Positions 26,618-38,500 of a DNA stretch of 64,000 nt are shown in pieces (within the stretch, counting starts at the first letter, position 1; each line of letters opens with the position of its first letter). Source of the stretch: Chamaea fasciata. Its lineage: Eukaryota; Chordata; Aves; Passeriformes; Sylviidae. The notes under the pieces were generated by a model, which saw only the letters and a program-made list of their open reading frames with translations, ran no database searches and had not been told where the DNA came from. The stretch is from the NCBI GenBank assembly GCA_029207755.1, contig JARCOQ010000012.1, positions 3,182,001 to 3,246,000 of the forward strand, read 5' to 3'. Both the position numbers and the translations under genes were made by a program.

Positions 26618-29600
26618 CCTGTGCCATCACTAGCACATCCCAGAGCCCATCCAGAGAGGTGTGCAGGTGCTCCCAATGGCTGGAACCAAACCACAGCAGC
26701 TCCAGGGGTGGGAATGTTTGCCCCTGTCACTGTCCTGTAGGACCCAAATATGCAAGAGACTCTGGGCAGTGTCAGCCCTCCCACAAATCTCCTGCTTATC
26801 TGTTATGCCTGGCTGGATTTCACAGCTCCAACACAAGGCTGTTCATTCTAAAACGCGTTTGCTTTACATCCTTCTGCAGAACAGGTCAGCTCTCTCTGGT
26901 TTTTTGGTGTTGGCTTGCGTTTCCTTTGTACATCTGCATCTCAAATTATGATGGAGCTCTCCCCCATATGGTGCTCTAAGCTTTCCTAAATTGATTTCAA
27001 TTAAAATAGACAGTTCTTTGACTGATCCTCTTTTCTTAAGCACAGCTAATGCAGATTAACTGTCCACAGAAAGAGGCTTTAAGTATCCAGTGCAAGAAAA
27101 ACCTCATATTAAACATTACCAGTGGCATCACCATGTATCACTGTCACCATTTAATCCATTGTGCTGTTTGACAATATAATAAAAATTAGCAACTAAAAAT
27201 ACTTCTGTGCTAAAAGACCCACGTTTTTCCTTTCTCTCGTGCATTTCATGTGTGCTGTCTCACTGAATTGTAGTTCAAACTACAGACAAAGCAATCCCTG
27301 GGGGTCCTTCTGCCCAAGAATGACCACTGTTGTATCTACTGAAAAATTTGGTGTAGAGCAATAGGTTTGAAATTTCTTAACTACTGTTCAATCCTAATTT
27401 TGTTTCTAAATATATCCAAACACATAAAATGAAAGAGATGTGTAATATGAGAATGAAAACATGACAAACTCTCATATCAGAGCACAACATTTTTCACTAC
27501 TTCCTAAAGGAAAAAAAAAAAAAAACCACAAAATGTGAGCACACATAGATTATTAAACCACAGGAGTTTCAAAAATACATTTCTTAATTTTGGAAAAAAG
27601 GTTTTATTCCGTTTTGATGAAAAGTCATGGTCAAGGAAAAAATTCCCAGCACAAGGAGGCAGATGAATAGAATTTGTACAACTTACTCTATAAAAACCAG
27701 GAAGTTTTCTGTAAGATAAACTGTGCCTGTAAAAAGCAGATGGATGCAAAGGACTGGTTCCTAGGATACTGTAAGTGAAATAAACAGCAACCCTTGCTCC
27801 ATTGTGATTAGTCCTTACAGAACAGGTTGATGAGTGTCTCAATAGCTGTTGAAAGCACAGCAATCAATGCCTGTGAAATTTATGCAATTTAAAAAACCTT
27901 GCTACTACGAGGTTTTTTTAAGTATTCATTTGCTCATCTCCATTTCTCCTCCAGTGACTCAGAGCTGAGGCTACAGCTATTCAAACCCTCCAAAGACATT
28001 CCTGGATAAAAGCATGAAAAGCATGAATGAATCCAAGGCTAGAGGAAAAGGAGCGTGTTTGGTTCTTAATGTTCTCAGACATGAATCCTCAGGAATTACC
28101 AAAACAAAACAGGGTTATTCAAGCACAACCAAGAGTGGAATGTTTGTCAATGCTTCCTTAATAAAGGCACTTGTCTATCTATAATCCAATTTCTACAAGA
28201 AGATTTGGCCCAGCTTTGGGAAAGATTTTCACTCCCAAATAATTTCATTCCTTATATGATTTAGTATATAAAGAATGAAATTATATATTCTTTCTATGCT
28301 TCAATATCTGAGGAAGTCTATTAGATTTAGAACTAAAAAAACTGTGTCTTAAAAGTTGCTTTGCAACCGCTACTTTCTTAAGAAAAAGGATCTTTGACGA
28401 CTAATTCTGCAGAAACACAGGTATTGAATTTGACTGGTACAGAGTTGATAATGCATCAAAATAAATGCCATGGATAATTCACCTGGACTCATCAGTGTGA
28501 GAGCGGAACCAGGACAGCCATGCACCAGTGATACACTTGAACTGGAAGGAATCATTTTTTCAAACTTGTCCAGATTCCAATAAAATGGTTTAATAACAAA
28601 CCCCAAAATGAGGCTGCCAATTTCTGGCAGACACAAGAAGCAGGGATGAGCCACGCTCTCTGCGGGCCACCACCAGGCATGTGAACTTAACCACACAAAA
28701 ACCAGCTGGCAGGACCTGGTCAGGCTCACTAAAGGTCCACGACAGGGTTCTTCACAGGACTCTGCTAGAAAACCCAAATAAAGATATGATAAGAAGCAAA
28801 ACACTTGCTCAAAACTACAAACTGTCCAGAGGCTAGAAATTAAAGAAGGAAGAAGTGGTTTATTGTCAGTATGGCTAAAGAGTAATAGTATAGTAGTACT
28901 TGAAGATTCTGTGCAGAACTTTTCTCTGCAATTTGACAGAAAATATGGACATTTTCTCTGTCCAGCTTGGTCGAAAAGAAACACCGAAATCAAACCAAAT
29001 GGATGATCTGGAATAGAGGTGGTAAGCAGCACCCAGTGGTTTAGTTAGGTAGATCGTGTCCTGCACGCACAATGACTGCTGGGAGAATCCTGCGTGTGTC
29101 CCTGCAGGGCCGTGGAGCTGTGCCACTGCTGCTGGAGAGCCTCTGCCAGGCCTCCTGTGCTCCACGCCTGGGGCAGCTCTGCTCCTGAGCTGCACCCCGC
29201 CAGCTCCTACAGATTTGTGCACCCTAGCTCCGGAACAAAGCGACTGCTCATGCCAGTATTGCTAATTTATCATCATCACAAGATGAATTTTCGGCATGTG
29301 TTAGATTTTCTATTGAAGAAGAAAATTACTCCTGTTCTTTTTCCGAATGAGTTAAGGTCATCAGGAGGCAGCTTTCACCTGCCAGTCTTCTGAATCACAG
29401 AGTAGAGCTGGATTTTTTTAAACCCACAAACCTTTTTTTTCTTTTCTAATAAAATGGAAAAGCTTCCCATGCACATTTCAGCATGAAAGCCATATAACTC
29501 CCTATTCTTTGCACTGATTGCAGCACTTATCAAAGAGAAACATCTGCTGGAGCACAAATACTGCAGAATAATCTTCTTTGGGTTAACATTCTCTATTACC

Positions 29601-29903
29601 AGTACGAATTTTTTTTTTTCAAACCAGATAGCTATAATAATTTTAAATCACTCTAATGTGCTTTGATTAAATACTATGATTAAATGAAGGAGAAAGTTAA
29701 AGTAATACCATAGAGACTTCAAGGCCTTTGCAGCATCCACTCCCCGTTGTACATACAGGAGGGACTTTGTGAGAGACGGCAAGGAATTGAAACTTTCCAC
29801 GGAATCTTGACATATCAGAAAGATGAGAAATTACTTGGTGTGCAGCAAAAGTAGCTTTTAATTACACAACTAAACTACTTTGCATTGCGTTGTATATAGA
29901 CGA

Positions 29904-30504
29904 TGTGATTTTTACAGTAAGTTGAAATGTAAGACGGTTGTACTTTGTACCCCGGTTCGGTGCTGCTCCACTTTTAGATCCCTGCGTTACAAGTTGTGAG
30001 CTTCTCCCTCAGCCTTCCCCAGACACAACCCCTGTTTGGTTCACCTTTCCCGCCTTGGTTACCTGTCCACCATTCGTCGGGAAACCCTCCCACCCTGCCA
30101 GTCACCCAGGGCCTGGCCCCCGGGTCCAGAAGCTTCCAAGGGAGCTCTCTGGTGACCGGCTGGATGGGAGGCTTTCCCCTCCTTCCTTCTGATCATGGGT
30201 TAAGGTTCATACCTGTTGTGTCAGTAGACACTCCCCAGTTATCCCCCACTGGTTGCACGAGTACCCACCCTGAGTTTCCACCCACTGTGTAAAACCCTCT
30301 CCCTCCCGAGATTCAGGGTCTCTCTGAGGCACTCCTCTTAGGGTGAGGGCTCCCTCCTTCCCTCCAATAAACTTAAGTTTCAGCTAAGCCTCTGAGAGTC
30401 CCGCGTTTCTTCCTCCACCTCCGCAACGTGGCAGGGCAGGTCGGCAGCCAAGATCCCACATTTCTATTGATCCCGTGGGGGCGTGTCGGGGAGGACACGC
30501 CGCA
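29904..30504 (+). mobile_element. Solo LTR of an endogenous retrovirus
   Basis: The 601-bp segment starts TG and ends CA and is flanked by a perfect 6-bp direct repeat AGACGA (29898-29903 and 30505-30510). It contains an AATAAA at 30366-30371, placing about 130 bp of R/U5 after it. An 8-bp stem (GGCGTGTC and GACACGCC, six-base loop) lies at 30480-30501. A 6-bp target duplication is typical of class II (ERVK-like) elements. No internal viral coding sequence was seen, so this is probably a recombined solo LTR. Orientation is inferred from the polyadenylation signal. Confidence 0.75.
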
Positions 30505-30510
30505 AGACGA

Positions 30511-33500
30511 GATGTCTAAATGAGTTACCGCTTTTGGCAGCGACTCTCAGGGTTTTTTCACTTCTGGCAGGTGAACGGAATCTCGTAGAATAAAGAAGGT
30601 ATGGCTGGGTCAGTTCCAGTAAATCCTCTTCCAAACAGAGCCACGAGGTCCCTGGGCCACAGGGACGTGGTTGCTTTCAGCTTGTGCCAAGCTGCCTTGC
30701 ACAAAAGGACACCTGCACTCACTGCGCGCTCTGTATTTCACAGGGGCAGCTCAGCCTACAAAGACTGACCAATTTACCTGTCCAAAATCAGCACTGCTTT
30801 GGTGGAAAGCCCAGAGCAGCTTGGCAAAGTCACCTGCGAAATTCTTTCCCTTCCTGTAGCCTGGTGCTTTTCTGTAGCTGAGTATTTCCCAAGGAAGAAG
30901 GCTCCATGTAGAAGCACAATTATCCCTCACCCATGTTCATCCTTTTTCTCAGCTGACACTTACCCCACCCTTGACTCACTACCTTCCTCTCTGGCTGCAC
31001 TATTCCAGCCAGTGCGGATGCTGTGGCTTTCTCCTCTGTGCCCTAATTTGAAAGCCCTAACTGTGTCTTGATACACGAAACTGTCGAGCTTTACAGGCAC
31101 TTTTTGTGTCCATCCACTTCTCCTGGTGTATTCACCTTGATTTAGTGCAGGGTTTTGTTGTTGTTTTTTTTTAAAAACCCCAACGAATAGATGTGTTCCA
31201 GCAGGGAAGGAGCACAAATAACCTTCTGACAGTACAGTCTTGCACACAAAAATGACTGAGGAAACTGAGACGACTTGGGCAGAGCATTCCCACAGACAAG
31301 TGATTTACACAAGGGGAAAGTGCTGTGTTCCCGTGGGACTGGCTCACACCAGCTTTAAACTGTTTGTGTAGAGACATTACATCGGCATGTTTCCCATCTG
31401 AAGCAAAATACAAGAAAATAGAAAGCCACGCACACAGTGAAGTAACAAATTTAAACCAGCCTCCTTTGCCTGTTTCTATAGTAACCAGCTGCAGTAAGTG
31501 CTGGGCAGAAATCTTAGACCTAGACTATATGAATTGTTTATGTAATGATATTTTACATGCAGACAGAGCTCTGCCTTAATAAAGTCACTGTATCACAGGA
31601 GAGCTGTGTGCTTTACTGCCTGCATTAGCAGAACAGATGGAATGCACGGCACCACCATGAATACAGCAAGAGACTGAATTGTCACTCTGAATTTTTAACA
31701 GTTCTGGCCCATTATTACTCTATGATGTGTCTGTTCTGGGACATGAAATGAAGCCTCCTGTCCTTAGAGCTGTCAGTCAAACGTATCAGACGGCACTAAA
31801 TTCCCTTGTAAAACATCTAGCTGTTGTTTCTCTTACAGAGTAAATATTTTCCAAAATTACAAATATTTTTATACAATCAAAGAGGTTAGAGAAAATAAAA
31901 GTCCTATTAGAGGGACATCTGCAATCTGGAATGAAACCTCAGGAATGCCCTCAGAGTGTGTAATAGTCAGCTATGCCTGTTTTGTCTAGGGAGAGAATCT
32001 GAAACTTGAAGCCTCCTACAGATATCTTGTTTCCCCTTTAAAAATCCTGAATTTCTTGTAAAAAGAAAATACACTCAAAAGGTCCAGACCTTCCTGCTAA
32101 AGTCTAAGAAGACACAAAATAGGAAATTTACAGCTATTTCCCTACAGCTGAAATGCAGCATTAATAACAGATTCAAAACATTGCATGTTACAAAGCAGCA
32201 CATCTAACGAGAGCACAACATTTCACCCCCTTACCCCCAGGATGTGATTATTACACTCCAAAACACTATTTTCTTATGGATTTGAAAACACTAAAGCAAA
32301 AGAAGTTGTGATGCTAGTCCGTGTTAATTCTAAGCCCCTTATTAACCCATTTGAAAATGAGGTGTCCCAAAAGAAAGGCAGGAGTAGCACAAAGTAACAG
32401 TACGTACAGCATTCTGGTAAGATATGTCAGTTGTTCTGTGTTCATTTCTTCCTACTTTTGGCTGAAGCATTTCAGAATTTAGAACAGAGAATTATTCATA
32501 GCAGGCTAAGCTTTATTTTTAACTCTCCACATAATCTGACAGTACAGTCATGGCTTTAGTACAAATTTAAATCAAACTCTTTTAATGCAAAGTCAGAAAA
32601 GTTCCCTTTAAAACGTTTTGTCTTCAAGAAGGTTCACCATGCTATTTTATTTCTCTGCACATTTAGTGGCATAACTGGTTTCTAAGGCTTTTATTCCACT
32701 TTCCTTTTTTTCTTCACTTCCTAACACACTTCCCAGGTTAGAAGTTAACTGGCTATTAATGATCTTTTCTTTTTTACATCACTGGAGTGGATTTTCCCCA
32801 TTATTTGTAGAGTTCTTGTAGAAATAAAACAATAATTCATTCTGTACTTCAGATGTAGCTTCTAACACATTTTGCTGGTGTTGTCCAAGAGCTATGTTCC
32901 TAAATAATTCAGATAGTTAATTCTATTGTAATCGCATCTTCAAAAAACAATGTGATAAGGCCAGACTGCTGCTTCTGATAATGACCAATAGCCAGCAGAG
33001 AGGAAAACAGAACTAGAAAATTCATACAAAGTTTTGTAGAAACAGCACTTCTGCAGTAGCAAAAGTAAGGCAGTGTGTTCCTGCAAGATACAGTTCAAAT
33101 GAAAATGGCTCCCCACCTTAATGGAATTATATTCTAAGAAGTAGCCTAAGATCACATGAAACACAATTCAAGATGGATTCTAAAACTGCTTTCCACATTA
33201 GCTAGTCCTGGAATTAGGCTAGGAATAGAAATGGTGGATTTCACCATAACAAAGGGTCTTATAAATATTAATTAGTCCCATCAAGGTTCCTATCACAGCT
33301 TTTTATGTGCTACAGTATACCGTTATCAGAGTGAGGATTTCCTCTGTGCCTTTACTATAATTTCCCCATAACATTAGAGAAGTCTCAGACAAGTTTTCCT
33401 GCTAATACAGCAATAGAGTCAAAGAAAATTCTAAAACAGCACTACGAAAATAATAATTGGCTTGTTGAAATTACTCTCAGTCAGGGAAGGAACATAAACA

Positions 33501-34503
33501 CAGATGATGTTTAAATTGAAAACTGCAGAGTAACATCCTCAAACGGTAGGAATGAACAAAGTTACCTTACATTGAAATGATGAAATTGATTTTTCATTAG
33601 GAGTAAAAATACAAATACCTCATATACCTAATGGAAAAAACAAAATCAATGTTCATCTGTGCGGGGGGTTTGGAAATTTCTTTATTGAGTTGAAAGAAAT
33701 TGCAATTTTATAAATTCAGGAGATTAATTTATTATATCACTTTACTATTCAGCAAACAGCAAGAGTTAGCCTGGTACACATGGCCAAAAAGGCAGAATAA
33801 AACTTACCATAATGTCCATGCATAAATGGATACATTGAAATTACAACTTAAATCTGGCTAATTCAGCTGCTCTCTCTGAATTACTCTAATTAAAATAATC
33901 AAGCATCTATTTGCTGTGAGATAATTACAGCCTTGCATTTCCATGTCCAAAAGAAAATGCAAAACTTCACCAACAGAAAAGTGATCTATTACTACATGAA
34001 ACAATGCCAAAAAGAAAAATATGATAATCTATGAAACTTCCCCCAGGAATGGAAATGGAACATAAGACAGACATACTCAAGGCAAGTTGTGGTGTACAGT
34101 TTGTTTCCACTGAATGAGGGAGCAGAAGGGAATGACTTCAAAGACCAGAAGAGTGCTGAGATGCAAGACAAAGGCTTTCACGCTTCCTGTCGTCCCATCT
34201 TAAGGCCAAAAGGTTTGTGCTCTTTCTCCCCATATATCAAACAAGTCAAAAAAGGAAGAGATTCTTCTGTACTTAAAAAGACAAAAGTAATCAAGAGTTC
34301 TGTCTGCCCTCAAAACACCAACACCCAGAAGCAGGGAAAGGATGGTACTCTCCAAGGCTGCTTTGTAATTCAAGAGCTAATGTAAAACCTTATTCTTTCT
34401 CTGCATGTCTTACATCTTGCCTTCTGTGTCACCATCAGCATACGGCAGACTTTTGGAACTCAAAGCATAGTACAAAAGCTGTGGATGTGAGGTGGTCAGG
34501 AAC
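30511..34503. other. Intergenic between the solo LTR and SHCBP1, no gene seen
   Basis: AT-rich, unique-looking sequence with no recognised exon or element. Confidence 0.55.
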
Positions 34504-34620
34504 CTGATGCCCAAAAGCTAGGCTGGAAATAAATCCCCACAGACCAGTGTCTATAGAGCAGGTATGTTTATTGCAGTGCTGGAGGTGAAGGGAATTTCTC
34601 CTCCTAACTCACCCCCCCTT
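34504..34620 (+). mobile_element. ERV LTR fragment (R/U5-like), copy 1
   Basis: GGCTGGAAATAAATCCCCAC contains AATAAA; it is followed by TCTATAGAGCAGGTATGTTT. The first 62 bases match 55153-55214 at about 58 positions, so this is an interspersed family. It resembles avian ERVL-type LTR ends, but the family was not confirmed. Confidence 0.6.
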
Positions 34621-34635
34621 TGCCAAGTACTGTTG

Positions 34636-34641
34636 TTTATT
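34636..34641 (-). terminator. Candidate polyadenylation signal for SHCBP1
   Basis: TTTATT on the plus strand reads AATAAA in gene direction, about 590 bp past the stop codon. I did not find an AATAAA nearer the stop on this strand. If used, the 3' UTR would run through the CR1 fragment in antisense. A second AATAAA on the same strand lies at 34567-34572, inside the LTR fragment. Confidence 0.35.
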
Positions 34642-34687
34642 TATACAGCAAGAATTGCTGAGTGCACGGACCAGGCTGTGCTCCTGG

Positions 34688-34941
34688 GGCTCAGCAATGG
34701 GACAGGAGGAACAGGCAGGAACTGATGCCCAGGAAGTTCCACCCGAACATGAGGAAGAACTTTGCTGTGCACTGACTGAGCACTGAACAGGCTGCCCACG
34801 GAGAGTGGAGCCTCCCCCACTGGGAACATTGCACAACAATCCTGGACACAATTCTGTGCCCTGAGCTCTGGCATAGCCCTGCTGGAGCAGGGAGCAGATG
34901 ACCCACCCTGGGCCCTCCAACCTGACCCATTCTGCCCTTTG
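34688..34941 (+). mobile_element. CR1 LINE 3' fragment
   Basis: Reads GGAACTGATGCCCAGGAAGT, ACATGAGGAAGAACTTTGCT, GAACAGGCTGCCCACGGAGA, CCTGGACACAATTCTGTGCC, and ends near CCTCCAACCTGACCCATTCT. This is typical CR1 order. It lies in the probable SHCBP1 3' UTR or just past it, in antisense to the gene. Confidence 0.88.
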
Positions 34942-35229
34942 GTGGTAAAACTGATTTTAAAAACAGGGACAAGACATTTTCGAGAGCTCAGCCAGGCTTC
35001 AAATGAAGTGCAAGGGAAAGAAGTGCTAGCTGTGCATCACAAAGGCAGCTCACCCAGCAGGTTTAAAGCGTGGAGAAGATGAGACAGAAGAACCAAGTGA
35101 GTTTTTAGCCACAGTCCTTTCATAGGGATTACACTTGGGTAATAAAACCATAACACCATAGCACAACTCTCAGCATGTGACCTAATCAATAACCATACAA
35201 ATCCTACTGCAATGTCAGCAGGAGTCAGG

Positions 35230-35549
35230 TCAGAAAAAAAAGAAACCAAAACTTCCTTTCCCATTCCATTTGAACTGATTGCCCTCGACAGAGACAAACA
35301 TTTCCTGTGACATTAAGTTGTCATCAGCTTCTGTAAATCCCAGTTCACTTAGTCTTTTCTTGTGTATCTGGCTCTTCTTTGCAGAAGTAGCCCCGAGTAC
35401 ATTTGCAATTTCAGAGTTGTTTTCAGTTTGTTCAGAAGTCTCAGCTCGCTTATAAAGCTCCAACTCGTCAGTTACACATCCAGGTTGCTCTTGCCTGGAG
35501 CCCTCTGCACAGGCTGTCTCATCACCTGCCTGGCGAGACTGTGTGCTCC
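35230..35549 (-). CDS. SHCBP1: SHCBP1 coding exon 13 (stop codon)
   Basis: Acceptor CCTGCTTTAG. The exon encodes a divergent polar linker (STQSRQAGDETACAEG), then the conserved tail KKRLSELGFTEADDNLMSQE, EGNQFKWNGKGSFG and four phenylalanines before TGA at 35232-35230. The human tail as recalled ends similarly but not identically. Confidence 0.95.
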
Positions 35550-38500
35550 CTAAAGCAGGAAACAGAATGTCACCAACAGTCATGCAAAGCAGCAACATCA
35601 TTAAAAAATCCAGGAATTCATTTTCTTCAATCTTAACGCTGTCAACCCATCCCACTCTTTGGTTAAGTACTCTGTGACAACCACAAATTTCAAATACAAA
35701 TTATGAAGTATGCAATCCAAAAACCTGGGTACACTAGACTTAGTAGTTTTAGGAGTTTCTTCTAGGAAAGGAAAAGTACCTGTTGTTTCCTGTGCTGAAG
35801 CATCCTTCATTTCAGAGGGTATCGCTGGTCTAACCAGGACCACACCATATCCTTCATTATTGTGGATCATATTATTAATCATGGCTATCTTGGGAACCTC
35901 ATAATCCTCATCTAAGAAGTTCTACAAAACAAAAGAGAAATCTAACATGTCATGTCCAGCTAAAGGGTCACAAAAATCTTCTAGTTTTAGGTAGAATCAG
36001 TTCTCTGTATTAGCTGGAGCAGGATTATATACACATGAGACATTGAGAAAGGGGGTTTCTTCTTCTGGGAGGTAAGAAACAAAACCAGGTGACTGCTGGA
36101 GTGGACAAAATGAAAATATCACACTGCAAAGCTGCTGCAAGGCTGGCTGGCTGTAGGAGGGGTTTGTCTTTGCAGAACTGGTTCATCCAGCAAAGATGAA
36201 GGCAAACCCAAGACAAGCACCATGTGTGACAGGTTAAGAGTTCCAGCATAGCACAGCAGGATTTTGAGCCAACCCAGACCTACTGGCACTAACTGTAGCA
36301 GTGATTAGCTTCTGGTAACCAGTACCTTGTGACTGGGACTGACCTTGACCAGTATTCCCTCCTTGCAGTGGTGGATCCCGTTGTGCAGCAGGGTGCACAC
36401 ACTGCCTGGATAGATTTCCACACCAGCACCCTACAAGATACAGTTGGGAGAAGTTCACAAGTAGTTTAGGCACATTTTTAGCCTACCAGATAAAGCTGAT
36501 AGCAGTTCAGAAGTAGTTTAGGCACATTCACCATTGAACTTGAGCACTCCATGGCACATCTTTCTGTTCATCCACCACTCTGCACAATGCAAAACTGTGT
36601 TACTCCTCCAGCTTCACAGCTTTGTTACCCAGCTCAGGCAGCATTACTCAAGGCTGAGGCCCCACAGCATGGGGCACCAGTCCATTAAGGCCTGCTGAAG
36701 AGTAGCTGAACAGCTTTCCTTACTTGCTTGTGCTTTAGTCATCCCTCTCAATACCTCAAGCCCCATTGTTCCTCAAAATATCCAAACTGGAGTCCGTTTT
36801 TGTGTTTATCATCCCTCTGTAAGATGTTTACTGCCTCATTTTTCTATCATCACACACAAATCAGCCTGAGACATTTCATCGCATTTGGTAAGAGGCTACA
36901 AGACCCCTGGGACCAATCTTGATTCAGTAACATGTAGCTGTAAATTTGTAAAGGTTCCCTCCAGAGCAACAGAAGCCACCCTGTGACTGCCTGCACTATT
37001 TCCAAAGAGAAACCTTTCTTTTAAATTAGGAAAAAAGTCAAAGTTAAGAATGAGTGCGTACCTTTGCCCCATAGAGATCTGAGTTTCTCATCAGTAGCTC
37101 AGCTGATGTCCTCACTGTTATTCCAGTGGTTTCACACTGTAACACACAATTCTCCAGTGTGGTTTTCCCATGATGGACATCTGCATACACAGAAACAATT
37201 ACTGCTGGATGAACAAGTTCTGCAAAGACAAACCCCTCCTACAGACAGCCAGCCTTGCAGCAGCTTGGCACTGTGATATTTTCAGTTTATCCAGTTCAAT
37301 TCACTCATTTGCTCATGTGAGTTTTTCTGGTCTAAGCAGGGATGCTACTGCAAGGGAACACTGGCTGGGGATTTGTCTTTGAGGTTTTTTGACTTTTTTT
37401 TTTTTACGACAGCAATAATTCTTTTCATTACATTCCCAAGGGACTTCTGGATTCAAAAGATATTAAATACATGCATACAAGTGCTAACAAGCATTTTAAC
37501 ATGTTTCAAACCCAAATGTCTGTTGAGGAAAAATATTAGTTGTCATCTTCTGCAAAGACAAGGCCACAGCCAAACAACAATGATCAAGTTAATGATCTTA
37601 ACCCAGGGGAAGAATAAAACATAAGAGCCACAATAGCTTGAAAGTACAAACAGAAGTTATTTTGACATCCTCGTTATAAACAAGTTAAAAAAGGGGAAGA
37701 CTCAATATGAATACCTGTAGGGCTTCTCTCTACAGTATTTTGTTAAACTGCAACAGTGGGTCCCAGCTTTATTTCTAACACTAATTATGAAAGAGTCACT
37801 AAAAGGTCAAGATCCTTTTACACTTACTTAAAATCCCCTCCACAGCATCATGCTGCACTAACTTCAAATTGGAGATCTTTATATTGGCTCCTGTACAGTC
37901 AAAGAAGTGGTCTCCTTTCCCTTGTTTTTCTATCACGACATCATCTGGCAGCCCATACCCTAAGAGAGGAGGGGAGAGATGCAAGCTCAGAGAATATCTG
38001 GTGACAATGAGGTGCTCAGACATTTATATCAACGACAGAAGTTTAAAGCTTGATGTTTTAATGCTTTGAATAGGATTTTCAACAAGTGGCCAGGCTACGC
38101 TTCACATCTCCTCAGTGCCAAGGTACAGGCACTCCAAACGAAACTCAAAATTTACCTTACTTGAATGGCACACAACAAAATGCAAAGTTATCTGAGCAAG
38201 TCGAACAAATGGGTAACTGAGCTCACATTTGCCAAGGCCAAAGTTCTCACTCCCAAAAGTTACCAACAGAGCAGGGGGGATGCAGGAATTGAGACACACA
38301 GGCATCTCCAGCCTGCTCTCAAAGGACAGAAGTTCACTACAGCAGGCAGAGGTCCCAAAGAACACGGAGGGAAAGGCAGTCACACCACAACACAAGGAAA
38401 AAATGTGCAAAGGGCTTGATACTGTTAGCATGCTTCATTCAGCTTCCCTGTTTACACAGAATTTGGGGGAACATTCAGTGTTCCTGTGTTGCACAGGCTT

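Larger units (their letters stand above)
21851..29897. other. Intergenic, no gene seen
   Basis: Apart from the minisatellite, the AT tract and the hairpin, I see no gene. The longer open frames (minus 25914-26399; minus 28370-29032) match nothing I know. Confidence 0.55.

Noticed and set aside
28370..29032. 220-codon open frame on the minus strand
   Set aside because: Rich in S, F, C and L, with no recognised domain, no splice context and no partner exons. Long chance frames are expected in 64 kb.
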